Assembly (NCBI GenBank): GCA_900551345.1
Contig: URVP01000001.1
Location: forward strand, 1-54,440
From: an uncultured Eubacteriales bacterium
GTDB lineage: Bacteria; Bacillota; Clostridia; Monoglobales; UMGS1388
Length of the DNA: 54,440 nt
Direction: 5' to 3'
Below, in pieces: positions 41,259-50,627 of the stretch (positions are counted from its first letter, which is position 1; every line of letters begins with the position of its first letter). The position numbers and the translations under genes are program-made. The notes under the pieces are model-generated. The model searched no databases and was not told the origin of the DNA. It saw only the letters and a list, made by a program, of their open reading frames with translations.

Positions 41259-44195
41259 ATGAAATCATCAAAAAGATTAATTGCATTTGTGCTGACACTG
41301 TGCATGGTTTTGACTTCAATCTTAACCGTATCACTGCCCGTTTCTGCAGAAACGACAGAATTTTCCGATGTCAGCCAAGACGCTTCATATTATGAAGCAG
41401 TAAGAGTACTTAATACCTTTGGAATTATCCTTGGTTACCCGGACGGAACATTTCTTCCCGACAAACAAGTAACCAGAGCTGAATTCACAACTATGCTTAT
41501 TAGAGCTATGGATATGGAAGAGACAGCAAATCAGTCATATGTTGCTGCAAACATGCCTTTTGAGGATTGCACCAACGAAGGTCTTTCATATGCATTCCCC
41601 AACATTCTTTTCGCTTATAACAAAGGTATCATTAACGGAATGAGCGAAACAATTTTCGCTCCCGAGGATTCAGTTACATATGAACAGGCTGTTAAAATGG
41701 TAGTTTGCGCAGCAGGATATGGATATGTTGTTGAAACTGAAGAAGGCGGCTATCCCAACGGCTACCTTGCAAGAGCTGCAAGCATGGATATTCTTGGCAA
41801 TGTTAACGGTACTGTAGGTGCACCCGCTACAAGATGGCAGATTGCACAGCTTATATACAATGCGTTTGATGCCAACATGATGGAAAAGGTTTCAAATGAC
41901 AGCAACATTTATGTAGTCAATGATAAAAAAACATGGCTTAATTCATACCTTAAGCTGTATGAAGACAGCGGTATGGTAACTGCTGATAATGTAACAAGTA
42001 TTTCATCGAGCGCGTCTACACCTGGTGCAGGTCAGTGCTTTATTGACCTTGACACAGAAAATGAAGAGCGTACATTTAACCTTGGAACATATAATGTTTC
42101 CAACCTTATTGGTAAAAATGTTCATATTTTCTATTCATATAATGAGTCAACAGGTGAATACACAATCGAATATTTGGGCGATCTTTCAAATATGACAACA
42201 TCAATTGTGCTGGATGTTGACGATGTTATTAATTTTGAAAATATTGATATTATAAACGGCGGCACAGTTGAATACTGGAAAGACGCAGACAGTGACTATG
42301 CAAAGAAAACAAAACTTACAATTGCACCAAATGTAACTTTGGTTCTTAACGGCAAGGCATACAGCCCCACTCAAGCACAATTCAAGAATGATATGCAGAC
42401 CCTTGTAGAAGGTGAAATAGAGTTTATAACAGATAAAAATTCTGAAGATGTTACTAAAATATTTATAACAAAAGTTGACACATATGTAGCTTATTCTGCA
42501 ACCGTTAACTCAAGAGAAGGAACACTTAAGGTTGTAGATCTTTACAGAAACACGTCAGCTGAGCAGAAAAAAACATTGGAAATAGACCTTGAAGATGCTT
42601 CAAAAACTATAAACATTTATGATAAGAACGGCAAGACTATTGAAGCATCATCTATAAAGAAGTATGACACACTCAGCGTTGTTGAAAGTCAGAGCAGTGC
42701 AGGAAGAGACTTAATGAATATTTATGTTTCCGATTCATATATAAGCGGAACGGTTGATGAAGTATCTTCTGAGGGTGAAGTAACAATTAACGGCAAGGTT
42801 TATAAGATTTCCCCTTATTATATGCAGTATGCTGTTGGCAATGATGCTTCTAATGAGATTACTCTTAATACAACAGCCACTTTCTATCTTGACAGAAATG
42901 ACAAGGTAACAGCTATGAAAAAGGATACAGAATCTTACTCTTACGGATATATATATGCTTTGGGCAATGCTTCCGACAGCGCTCTTGATAATGATTCATA
43001 TATCATAAAATACATTGATCAATCCGGTACAAGACAGAGAGTGTTAATTGACTATAATCTTGAGTATGATGGCTCAAGACTTTCTCCTGCGGAAGGTCTT
43101 TACTACCTTATGGATGCTGCTTCTAAGACCAATTATGATAAGACAACTGATGAAAAAGAAGGAGTATACTCTCAGCTTATTAAATTCTCAAAGAGTGCTA
43201 CAGGCAAAATTGCTACAATAGCAACGGTTAATTCTCTTGCAAGTGAATATACTGCTGATTCACTCAGCCGTGCCAATATTGATAATGTTCAAAACGATGA
43301 CGGTTCATACGAGGCACATAAATATGCGTATTCCACATCTGCAAGCGGAAAATTTGACAATGTTATTGTAGATGCAACAACAATAGTTTTTGTAGTTGAT
43401 GATGCTCGTGAGGAGGAAAATATAAAAAAGAGCACAGTTTCAAAAGAGTTCAGTTCTGCGACAAATTATGTTGTTGAACTGTTTGATCAGCAAAAATCTT
43501 ATATTTCAAAGGTATGTGTAGTTTATAAAGATAACACACAAGAGGTTGTTACGGCCGCTACACCTGTATATATCATCGCTAAACCCGGCAACGATAAAGA
43601 AAACAACTATGGCGATATAGGTCAAGAGGCTTCTGTTTTCATTGGCAGCACAACTTTCAAATCGGATAGCGTTGTATCAGCAGATCAGGGGGCTTTCTCA
43701 GATATGGGTCAAGGTAATGTAGTTAAGCTGCTGGAAAACAATTATGGAGACATTAAGTCGGTAGAAGAGGGCAGTGAAATAATTTGGGATGTAACGACTC
43801 CTACAATGCCTGATGCTAATGAATGGATTAATGCTCCCGCAAAGTCTATTAACGGAACTTCTTACAGAACCGTTGTTGGTGTTGTTGAATCCTTTGATTT
43901 GGAGAGTGGTATAATTTCATTTATACCTTCAACTGATTTCGATTCAATTGATGAAAGCAGTAAAAGAGAAACATTTAGAATCAACACTTCAAGCTCTGAA
44001 AGCTGCGGCTTTGTAGTATATGATCCTAATGATGATAGGCAAGAATATGTTTATAGCATAGACTATGCTGATCTTGTTGATGACCTTACAACCTATGAGG
44101 ATGACCCTGAAAATGCAACAGAGGTTTTGATTCACCTTACAGGTTCAAGTACAAACCTTATTCCCAGACTTATATATATAATAAACAGACAGTAA
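41259..44195 (+). CDS. Large SLH-domain surface protein, possible S-layer or wall protein
   Basis: This 978-residue exported protein has a signal peptide at about 1-30 (SLPVSAET). At least two SLH repeats follow: about 35-80 with GYPDGTFLPDKQVTRAEF and about 90-150 with GMSETIFAPEDSVTYEQA, then a partial third to about 205. The remaining 750 residues are acidic, rich in Ser, Thr, Asn and beta-type segments, with no enzymatic motif I can identify. Strong promoter and ribosome binding site fit an abundant surface component. It is monocistronic and closed by a strong terminator. Confidence 0.85.
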   Translation: MKSSKRLIAFVLTLCMVLTSILTVSLPVSAETTEFSDVSQDASYYEAVRVLNTFGIILGYPDGTFLPDKQVTRAEFTTMLIRAMDMEETANQSYVAANMPFEDCTNEGLSYAFPNILFAYNKGIINGMSETIFAPEDSVTYEQAVKMVVCAAGYGYVVETEEGGYPNGYLARAASMDILGNVNGTVGAPATRWQIAQLIYNAFDANMMEKVSNDSNIYVVNDKKTWLNSYLKLYEDSGMVTADNVTSISSSASTPGAGQCFIDLDTENEERTFNLGTYNVSNLIGKNVHIFYSYNESTGEYTIEYLGDLSNMTTSIVLDVDDVINFENIDIINGGTVEYWKDADSDYAKKTKLTIAPNVTLVLNGKAYSPTQAQFKNDMQTLVEGEIEFITDKNSEDVTKIFITKVDTYVAYSATVNSREGTLKVVDLYRNTSAEQKKTLEIDLEDASKTINIYDKNGKTIEASSIKKYDTLSVVESQSSAGRDLMNIYVSDSYISGTVDEVSSEGEVTINGKVYKISPYYMQYAVGNDASNEITLNTTATFYLDRNDKVTAMKKDTESYSYGYIYALGNASDSALDNDSYIIKYIDQSGTRQRVLIDYNLEYDGSRLSPAEGLYYLMDAASKTNYDKTTDEKEGVYSQLIKFSKSATGKIATIATVNSLASEYTADSLSRANIDNVQNDDGSYEAHKYAYSTSASGKFDNVIVDATTIVFVVDDAREEENIKKSTVSKEFSSATNYVVELFDQQKSYISKVCVVYKDNTQEVVTAATPVYIIAKPGNDKENNYGDIGQEASVFIGSTTFKSDSVVSADQGAFSDMGQGNVVKLLENNYGDIKSVEEGSEIIWDVTTPTMPDANEWINAPAKSINGTSYRTVVGVVESFDLESGIISFIPSTDFDSIDESSKRETFRINTSSSESCGFVVYDPNDDRQEYVYSIDYADLVDDLTTYEDDPENATEVLIHLTGSSTNLIPRLIYIINRQ

Positions 44196-44228
44196 TTATA
44201 ACTGCATAAAAAACAAACAGAAAATGGC

Positions 44229-44266
44229 CGGCACTGCTGTCAAATGACAGCGGTGCCGACTTTTAT
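44229..44266 (+). terminator. Terminator after the large SLH gene
   Basis: A 14-bp GC-rich stem with one G-T pair (44229-44242 with 44245-44258) is followed by CTTTTAT within a few nt. Confidence 0.85.
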
Positions 44267-44325
44267 CTGTTCGGTGGAGCTTGCCAAAATAAAAAGGTGC
44301 AGCGATATTTTGTGAAAATAATTTA

Positions 44326-44355
44326 TTGTCTATAACATACATTGCAATGTATATT
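44326..44355 (+). promoter_or_regulatory. Promoter with a 16-bp palindrome before the anion permease
   Basis: TTGTCT (44326-44331), 18 nt, TATATT (44350-44355). The perfect palindrome ATACATTGCAATGTAT (44337-44352) fills the spacer and overlaps the -10, the classic place for a repressor operator. No regulator gene is adjacent. Confidence 0.6.
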
Positions 44356-44419
44356 GATATGTATTTATGAAATTATGTGATAATTTAGCAAATATTTTAA
44401 ATAATCGGTAGGAATTAAT

Positions 44420-45532
44420 ATGTATTTAATTGGAGATTTCTTTAAAAAAAATACTGTAATGGTAATAGCGCTGCTTGCAGCAGCCATAACCAGTTTTATA
44501 GTGCCGGTAGATAAAGAATACCTAAATTATTTTGACTATAAAACTCTTTCGTGCCTTTTTTGTGTTCTTGCGGTTATATGTGCATTAAGAAACATTAAGT
44601 TTTTTTATTCGTTGGCAAGGAAAGTTGTACAACTGTTTAAAAATGCTCGCCTTAGCATACTTGCACTTGTATATATAACTTTTATAGGTTCAATGCTAAT
44701 TGCAAATGATATGGCACTTCTTACCTTTTTACCGCTAGGATATTATGTTTTGGCCGCAACGGGCAAAGAAAAATATATGGATTTCACATTTATTATGCAG
44801 AACATCGCAGCAAATTTGGGCGGTATGCTTACGCCTTTCGGCAATCCTCAAAACCTGTATCTGTATTCTGTATATGAAATACCCAATTTGGAATTTATGA
44901 AAATAATGACCCCTCCGTTTGTTTTGGCTGTTGCAATTATAACGATAAGTTGTATTGTTTTTGTAAAGTCCGAACCGCTGCAACTGGATAATGAAAAAAT
45001 AGAGTTAAACCCTAAAAAAACTATTCTATATCTAATTTTGTTTGTACTGTCAATAGCTATAGTATTCAGAGGAATTCCGTACCAAATTGGATTAATTATA
45101 ATACCACTTGTTTTATTGTTCGCAGATAGAAAAGCTTTAAAAATGGTGGATTATCCTTTACTGCTTACTTTTGTATTTTTCTTTATTTTCGCAGGTAATA
45201 TGGCTAGGATAGAAGCAGTTAGGTCAATTTTTGGAGCATTGCTTGAAAAAAGCACATTGCTTTTTAGTATTATATCTTGCCAAATTATAAGTAATGTACC
45301 CTCTGCTATACTGCTTTCACAATTTACGGATAACTATGCGGATTTGCTTATCGGTGTAAATATTGGCGGTGTGGGAACTTTGATTGCTTCGCTTGCAAGT
45401 TTGATTACATTTAGGGAATATGCGGTGCATAATCCGGGGAAAATCAAACATTACATAGGTATGTTTTCGGCATACAATTTTGGATTCTTATTTATTTTAA
45501 CAGCTTTTGTGCTGCTGTTAAAAGTTTTTTAA
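44420..45532 (+). CDS. Ion-transporter superfamily permease (SLC13/ArsB-like)
   Basis: This 370-residue membrane protein has about ten helices. It shows the IT-superfamily features NDMALLTFLPLGYY and NIAANLGGMLTPFGNPQNLY in the first half and ISNVPSAILLSQF in the second half, the two inverted halves of the fold. Family members transport citrate, dicarboxylates, sulfate or arsenite, usually with sodium or protons. The substrate is not evident. It is shorter than most SLC13 carriers (about 450 residues). It is transcribed alone from a palindrome-bearing promoter. Confidence 0.82.
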   Translation: MYLIGDFFKKNTVMVIALLAAAITSFIVPVDKEYLNYFDYKTLSCLFCVLAVICALRNIKFFYSLARKVVQLFKNARLSILALVYITFIGSMLIANDMALLTFLPLGYYVLAATGKEKYMDFTFIMQNIAANLGGMLTPFGNPQNLYLYSVYEIPNLEFMKIMTPPFVLAVAIITISCIVFVKSEPLQLDNEKIELNPKKTILYLILFVLSIAIVFRGIPYQIGLIIIPLVLLFADRKALKMVDYPLLLTFVFFFIFAGNMARIEAVRSIFGALLEKSTLLFSIISCQIISNVPSAILLSQFTDNYADLLIGVNIGGVGTLIASLASLITFREYAVHNPGKIKHYIGMFSAYNFGFLFILTAFVLLLKVF

Positions 45533-45564
45533 ATCATAGAATATGTTAATTTTATTAACAACTA

Positions 45565-45593
45565 ACATAAATATAAGCTGTCCTTCATACAAT
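45565..45593 (+). promoter_or_regulatory. Sigma-E-like mother-cell promoter for spoIVA
   Basis: A perfect sigma-E -10, CATACAAT (45586-45593), is preceded by ACATAAA (45565-45571), which keeps the ATA core of the sigma-E -35, with a 14-nt spacer. spoIVA is sigma-E dependent in B. subtilis. The distance to the ATG is about 38 nt. Confidence 0.7.
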
Positions 45594-45631
45594 GTACAAA
45601 AATACAGAGTAAAAAGTATGGAGGAATTTTT

Positions 45632-47107
45632 ATGGTTGAATACAGCATTTATAATGACATTTCCGAACGGACAAACGGTGATGTATACATAGGCGTTGTC
45701 GGTCCGGTAAGGACGGGCAAATCAACCTTCATTCAGCGGTTTATGGATACCGTGGTTTTGCCTAACATGGAAAATGATTATCAGCGTGAGCGAGCTGTAG
45801 ACGAGCTTCCGCAAAGTGCGCAGGGAAGAACTATTATGACTACCGAACCGAAATTTGTTCCCAATGAGGCAGTTGATGTTTCCATGGAGAATACTCATTT
45901 TAAGGTTAGGCTTATTGATTGTGTGGGATATATTGTCCCCGGTGCATCCGGGTATGCCGAAGAGGACGGACCCCGTATGGTCAAGACCCCTTGGTTTGAA
46001 GAAAATATTCCATTTGAAAAAGCGGCAGAGATTGGTACTAGGAAAGTAATATCCGAGCATTCTACAATAGGGCTTGTAATCACTACGGATGGAAGCATAA
46101 CTGAAATCCCGCGAAACGATTATATAGCGGCTGAAGAAAGAGTTGTTTCAGAGCTTTCCGAAGCAGGAAAACCCTTTGTAATTTTGCTTAATTCTACTCA
46201 GCCCCATTCCGAAAGCTGCGTTCAGCTTAGTAAACAGCTGCGCGAAAAGTATATGGTTCCGGTAATACCTACTTCTTGTGCATCGCTTGATCAGGAAGAG
46301 ATAAATCGAATAATAGAGCAGATTCTTTATGAATTCCCTCTTCAGGAACTTTGCTTCCGTATGCCTTCGTGGATAGGCTCTCTTGAAGACGAACATTGGC
46401 TCAAAATTCAGCTTATGGAAAGTATAAGGACGGCTGCTGCAGATGCTTCCAGACTTAGAGAAGCCGGTCTTGCTGCTGAAGAAGTCAGAGAAAATGAAAA
46501 TGTGGAAAACTGTGTTGTACAAAGTATTAGGCCGGGCACCGGCAGTGCGGAAATAAATATTGCTTTGGACGACGGATTGTTTTATAAGATGCTGTCGGAA
46601 AAAACAGGTGTAAAAGTAGAAAATGACAGCCAGCTTTTGTCTTTGTTTTCTGATTATGCACAGATTAAGAAAAAGTATGACAGAATAGCCAGTGCTCTTG
46701 AAGAGGTACAGCGAAAAGGATACGGAATTGTGCCGCCTGCCATCGATGAACTGACATTGGAAGAGCCGGAAATTATAAAACAGGGCAGCCGCTATGGGGT
46801 GCGTCTTCGTGCGTCAGCTCCGTCAATACATATGATACAGGCAAATATAGAAACCGAGGTAAGCCCTATTGTAGGAACTGAAAAACAGTCAGAAGAATTG
46901 GTGAAATATCTTTTGGATGAGTTTGAAGCTGACCCCATAAAGATATGGGAATCCAATATGTTCGGCAAGACACTTCATGAATTGGTTAACGAAGGATTAC
47001 ATAATAAGCTTTCAAAAATGCCTGATGAAGCCAGAATGAAAATTCAGGAAACTCTTCAGAAAATCATTAACGAGGGCAGCGGCGGACTCATATGCATAAT
47101 ACTGTAG
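45632..47107 (+). CDS. spoIVA: Stage IV sporulation protein A (spore coat morphogenetic ATPase)
   Basis: SpoIVA hydrolyses ATP to polymerise into the basement layer of the spore coat on the outer forespore membrane. The 491-residue protein matches the family in length. It has Walker A GPVRTGKST (about 24-32), the conserved segment ELPQSAQGRTIMTTEPKF, and the invariant C-terminal end GGLICIIL used for membrane anchoring. ATGGAGGA precedes the ATG. It is monocistronic between a sigma-E-like promoter and a strong terminator. Confidence 0.98.
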   Translation: MVEYSIYNDISERTNGDVYIGVVGPVRTGKSTFIQRFMDTVVLPNMENDYQRERAVDELPQSAQGRTIMTTEPKFVPNEAVDVSMENTHFKVRLIDCVGYIVPGASGYAEEDGPRMVKTPWFEENIPFEKAAEIGTRKVISEHSTIGLVITTDGSITEIPRNDYIAAEERVVSELSEAGKPFVILLNSTQPHSESCVQLSKQLREKYMVPVIPTSCASLDQEEINRIIEQILYEFPLQELCFRMPSWIGSLEDEHWLKIQLMESIRTAAADASRLREAGLAAEEVRENENVENCVVQSIRPGTGSAEINIALDDGLFYKMLSEKTGVKVENDSQLLSLFSDYAQIKKKYDRIASALEEVQRKGYGIVPPAIDELTLEEPEIIKQGSRYGVRLRASAPSIHMIQANIETEVSPIVGTEKQSEELVKYLLDEFEADPIKIWESNMFGKTLHELVNEGLHNKLSKMPDEARMKIQETLQKIINEGSGGLICIIL

Positions 47108-47141
47108 TAAAATTATGAGAAAAGCCTGGTAGATTATAATT

Positions 47142-47195
47142 AAAAACCTGCATTCTGATTAGGGATATGGTCCTAACAGAATATGCAGGTTTTTG
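47142..47195. terminator. Bidirectional terminator between spoIVA and thiD
   Basis: A long hairpin pairs 47142-47152 with 47184-47194 perfectly and continues inward through CTG/CAG and TTAGG/CCTAA, with A5 and T5 on the outer arms. Confidence 0.88.
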
Positions 47196-47228
47196 TGTTA
47201 ATGTGGTTTATTTTTAATCAAAATCTTT

Positions 47229-48038
47229 TTAGATTCCTGTCACTTGGTTAATACAATATGTGTGATCCAACGGTCCGGACCCTTTTCCCAGATTGAGCAT
47301 TGCCTTTAGTGCCCCTGTAAGATAATTTTTTGCATTAGCAAGGCTTTTATCCATGGGATACCCTGCTGCTAAATTACATGCAATTGCTGACGAAAGAGTG
47401 CAGCCTGTTCCATGAGTGTTGGGATTATCTACTCTCTCCGCCGTAAACCACCGGTATTCTCCGTCTTGATACAAAAGATCTGTTGCATCGTTTACGAGAT
47501 GTCCGCCTTTAATAAGAACGGCACCGCTCAGTTTTTTAGATATCTTCTCAGCAGCTTTTATCATATCTGATTCATTGCAGATTTTAAATCCGCACAAAAC
47601 CTCTGATTCAGGTATGTTAGGCGTTATAATATCAGCTATGGGTAAAAGTTTTGATACCAATGCTGAAATTGCATCATCTGAAATAAGTTTGCAGCCGCTG
47701 GTTGAAACCATAACCGGGTCAACCACTATGTTTTTTGCTTTGTAAAATAAAAGTCTTTCCGCAATTGTTTCTATTATTTCAACTGAAGAAACCATACCGA
47801 TTTTTACACTGTCAGGAAAAATATCTGTAAATATGCAATCAAGTTGTGATTTTACAAAATCCGGTGTAGCCTCCATTATGTTGGCAACACCTGTGGTATT
47901 CTGCGCAGTAAGTGCCGTTATCGCACTCATGGCATACATTTTGTGTGCTGTTATGGTTTTAATATCTGCTTGTATTCCGGCGCCTCCGCTTGAGTCGGAA
48001 CCGGCTATGGTAAGGACTTTTTTAATCAAAATATTCAC
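47229..48038 (-). CDS. thiD: Hydroxymethylpyrimidine/phosphomethylpyrimidine kinase
   Basis: ThiD phosphorylates HMP and HMP-P to HMP-PP, the pyrimidine partner for ThiE. The 269-residue ribokinase-fold protein has the substrate motif TIAGSDSSGGAGIQADIKT near the N-terminus and the anion-hole motif THGTGCTLSSAIACNLAAG near the C-terminus. A longer reading from 48176 runs through the HAD gene and is rejected. GTG 48038, 5 nt after AAGGA, is the best start and gives the family length. It overlaps the HAD gene by 17 nt and is last in the thiW operon. Confidence 0.95.
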   Translation of the reverse strand: MNILIKKVLTIAGSDSSGGAGIQADIKTITAHKMYAMSAITALTAQNTTGVANIMEATPDFVKSQLDCIFTDIFPDSVKIGMVSSVEIIETIAERLLFYKAKNIVVDPVMVSTSGCKLISDDAISALVSKLLPIADIITPNIPESEVLCGFKICNESDMIKAAEKISKKLSGAVLIKGGHLVNDATDLLYQDGEYRWFTAERVDNPNTHGTGCTLSSAIACNLAAGYPMDKSLANAKNYLTGALKAMLNLGKGSGPLDHTYCINQVTGI

Positions 48039-48669
48039 TCGCTTCCTTGAATGATTGTATATAAATATCTGAATTTTTTTCGAGCGTTTTACTGTCAGAT
48101 TCGGACTTATCAAATATCGCGCAGACATTAAACCCTTCTTTTTTTGCGGTATGTGCCGCATGCGAAGCATCTTCAAATACCCATACTGATGAGATATCAG
48201 TATCTAAATAAGCAAGCGCACTGCGAAATATAAACGGTTGGTCTTTTCCATGTCCTACCTCTGTACAAGTGAATATTCTTCCAAAAAAGTCCAACATCCC
48301 GTTTCTTTTGAGAGCAGCTTCAGCAAGATAACGGTCAGTAGCAGTCGCAAGGCACATTCTTACGCCTTTTTCTTGTAATGCTTTCAAAAAATCGACAGCA
48401 CCTTCCTTTGGCAAAACATCATTGATATAGAAATCTTCTGTCATTTTGTTTATATCTGACATAATTTTATCTGTGCTGTCACTTATACAATATTTTTCCT
48501 TCATATAACAGGCGGCATTGTAAAGACTCATAACTTTCAGTTCATGTTTAATGCTCATATCTGGAATGATTCCTTTTAATTTAAGGTAATCTCTACCTAT
48601 CTCTTCCCAAATATGCATGGAATCCAGCAGAGTTCCGTCAAGATCAAATATTGCTCCGTTAATCTTCAT
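48022..48669 (-). CDS. HAD-superfamily phosphatase in the thiamin operon
   Basis: This 215-residue subfamily I HAD hydrolase has motif I FDLDGTLLDS (nucleophile Asp9), motif II TATDRYL and motif III/IV around VWVFEDASHAAHTAKKEG. It resembles phosphoglycolate/beta-phosphoglucomutase-type phosphatases. Overlap with thiE (11 nt) and thiD (17 nt) places it firmly in thiamin salvage; thiamin phosphate or a pyrimidine/thiazole phosphate is a likely substrate (inference). It starts at ATG 48669; the longer reading from 48714 lies inside thiE. Confidence 0.85.
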   Translation of the reverse strand: MKINGAIFDLDGTLLDSMHIWEEIGRDYLKLKGIIPDMSIKHELKVMSLYNAACYMKEKYCISDSTDKIMSDINKMTEDFYINDVLPKEGAVDFLKALQEKGVRMCLATATDRYLAEAALKRNGMLDFFGRIFTCTEVGHGKDQPFIFRSALAYLDTDISSVWVFEDASHAAHTAKKEGFNVCAIFDKSESDSKTLEKNSDIYIQSFKEASEYFD

Positions 48670-49306
48670 ATCCTGCCATCTCCCCTGATAATCTATATAG
48701 CTCTTCGCATGCACTTTTCACATCGTTGCTTGAAAATATGGCTGATACTACTGCAACTCCATCTGCGCCGCTGCCTTTAAGTCGGAGAATGTTGCTTTTA
48801 TTTATACCGCCTATAGCAACAACTGGAATGGATACGCTTTGAGTAATTTCTTTTAGCGTGTCAAAAGAAACTGCCTTTGCGTCCAGTTTGGTAGAAGTGC
48901 TGAAAACCGCTCCAATCCCGAGATAATCTGCTCCGTCTGCTTCCGCTTGCAGTGCCTGTTGGGGTGTTTGTGCCGATACGCCCAAAATCATTTTTTCTCC
49001 CACTAACTTGCGAGCTTCTTTTGCGTTCATATCCTTTTGACCTAAATGTACACCGTCTGCTCCGCATGCAAGTGCTATATCTATATTATCATTAATAATG
49101 AACGGTACATTATGGCTTCGGCACAGCTCTTTTATCAGTATTGCCTCAGTTAAAAAGTCTTCATAGTTTAACCCTTTTTCTCTTAACTGTATGCAAGTTA
49201 CTCCGCCTTCTAAAGCTTGCAGTACCTGACTTGCTAAAAACTCTTTGTCTGAAGAATCTCTGTTGGTTACAGCGTATAGCCGCATTACGGATCTATCTAA
49301 CTTCAT
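48659..49306 (-). CDS. thiE: Thiamin-phosphate synthase
   Basis: ThiE condenses HMP-PP with thiazole phosphate to form thiamin phosphate. The 215-residue TIM barrel has QLREKGLNYEDF, NDNIDIALACGADGVHLGQKD, GIGAVFSTSTKLDA and the phosphate-binding AIGGINKSN. GAGGGAG lies 6 nt before the ATG. It overlaps thiM by 14 nt, so translation is coupled. Confidence 0.96.
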   Translation of the reverse strand: MKLDRSVMRLYAVTNRDSSDKEFLASQVLQALEGGVTCIQLREKGLNYEDFLTEAILIKELCRSHNVPFIINDNIDIALACGADGVHLGQKDMNAKEARKLVGEKMILGVSAQTPQQALQAEADGADYLGIGAVFSTSTKLDAKAVSFDTLKEITQSVSIPVVAIGGINKSNILRLKGSGADGVAVVSAIFSSNDVKSACEELYRLSGEMAGYED

Positions 49307-50114
49307 ACTTTGCTCCCTCTTCCAATGACTTAGAATTAATATTGAATAGTTCGTCTATAAGATTATTTCTGTACGAAGCATTTCCTTCATTTTCTTTAAG
49401 CCTTGCATATGATTTTTCACCGCAAATTCCCATGGTACATACTGCCGCAAGACAAGCCTCGGTAATATTATCTCTATTTGCGCTGATAAAAGCACTGGTA
49501 ACAACACTTAACATACATCCTGCACCGGTTATTTTACTCATCATCCAATGCCCATTTTTTACAGAGTAAACTTTACTACCATCAGTAATAAGATCGGTTG
49601 CACCTGTAACTACTATAACACAGCCGGTATTCTTCGAAAAGTCTTTTGCAAAGGATATAGTATTTTCCATATCTTTGTCTGTTATTTTATCCGCTTCAGA
49701 TGCGTCTACTCCTTTGGTATTTGTACATCCGCCAGCAAGAGCTTTTATTTCGGAAATATTCCCTCTTATTACGGAAAAGCGCACTTTTTCCATAAGGCTG
49801 CGAGCGGTTTCTGTTCGTAGTGTTGATGCACCGGCTCCTACGGGATCCAGTAAAACAGGAATTTTTTGTTCGTTAGCAATTCTTGCCGCCTCAAACATGG
49901 AGGGAACGGTGCGTTTATTAAGTGTTCCGATATTAATATTCAAACCGCTGCAAATACGAGTAATATCTCGCACATCGTCTATATCGTCTGCCATAATGGG
50001 TGACCCGCCTATGGCAAGCAGTGCGTTTGCGCAGTCATTTACCGTTACATAATTCGTGATGCAATGGACTAAAGGATTATGGTTCCTCACATTGTCCAGC
50101 ATAGTTTCGAGCAT
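49293..50114 (-). CDS. thiM: Hydroxyethylthiazole kinase
   Basis: ThiM phosphorylates the thiazole alcohol salvaged from outside and supplies ThiE. The 273-residue protein has the N-terminal NPLVHCITNYVTVNDCANALLA region split over motifs, LLDPVGAGAS, VTGATDLITDG and the catalytic GAGCMLS. It lies 15 nt after thiW, the likely importer of its substrate, with GGGAGG as ribosome binding site. Confidence 0.96.
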   Translation of the reverse strand: MLETMLDNVRNHNPLVHCITNYVTVNDCANALLAIGGSPIMADDIDDVRDITRICSGLNINIGTLNKRTVPSMFEAARIANEQKIPVLLDPVGAGASTLRTETARSLMEKVRFSVIRGNISEIKALAGGCTNTKGVDASEADKITDKDMENTISFAKDFSKNTGCVIVVTGATDLITDGSKVYSVKNGHWMMSKITGAGCMLSVVTSAFISANRDNITEACLAAVCTMGICGEKSYARLKENEGNASYRNNLIDELFNINSKSLEEGAKYEVR

Positions 50115-50129
50115 AGGATATACCTCCCG

Positions 50130-50624
50130 TTACTGTTTTTGACCTTCCAAAGCGTGAGTTTTATTAAGAGCCAATACAATTACAGCGGCAATAATCGTTC
50201 CGCCTGCTGAGCTTATTAAAAAGGGTATAATATAGCCGAATATTGCTGCGGTTTTGTTTCCCATGAGAAGCAAAGCTACCGGATAAGCGAGAAGTCCGCC
50301 GATTATACTTGTTCCGAACAATTCTCCGATACATGCGAAGGGAAGTTTTTTAAAATATTTATAAGCAAGCCCTGCAAGCAGTGCTCCGCACATGCTGCCG
50401 GGGAACGCCATAAGAGTTCCCAGTCCGAATGCTACTCTGATTATTGAGGTGATAAACGCCATGGCTACTCCATACCATGGACCTAAAACTACTGCTGCAA
50501 GAACATTTACCATGTGCTGTACAGGACTGCATTTTGACCCGAATACGGGGAATGCAAAGGTGGAACCAACTACTGCAACTGCTATAAGCAGGCCGGCTAT
50601 TACTGTCTTTTTTGTGTTTTTCAT
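50130..50624 (-). CDS. thiW: ThiW, substrate-binding (S) component of a thiazole ECF transporter
   Basis: ThiW is predicted to bind hydroxyethylthiazole and use a shared ECF energising module, not encoded here. The 164-residue protein has about five helices and the family sequences FAFPVFGSKCSPVQHMVNVL, FGLGTLMAFPGSMCGALLAG and GELFGTSIIGG. The ribosome binding site AAAGAGG (50640-50634) is 9 nt before the ATG and overlaps a switching element of the leader. It heads the thiW-thiM-thiE-HAD-thiD operon. Confidence 0.93.
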   Translation of the reverse strand: MKNTKKTVIAGLLIAVAVVGSTFAFPVFGSKCSPVQHMVNVLAAVVLGPWYGVAMAFITSIIRVAFGLGTLMAFPGSMCGALLAGLAYKYFKKLPFACIGELFGTSIIGGLLAYPVALLLMGNKTAAIFGYIIPFLISSAGGTIIAAVIVLALNKTHALEGQKQ

Positions 50625-50627
50625 TTT

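Noticed and set aside
47229..48176. Longer thiD reading frame of 315 residues
   Set aside because: The extra N-terminus lies within the HAD gene, does not match ThiD, and GTG 48038 has a ribosome binding site.
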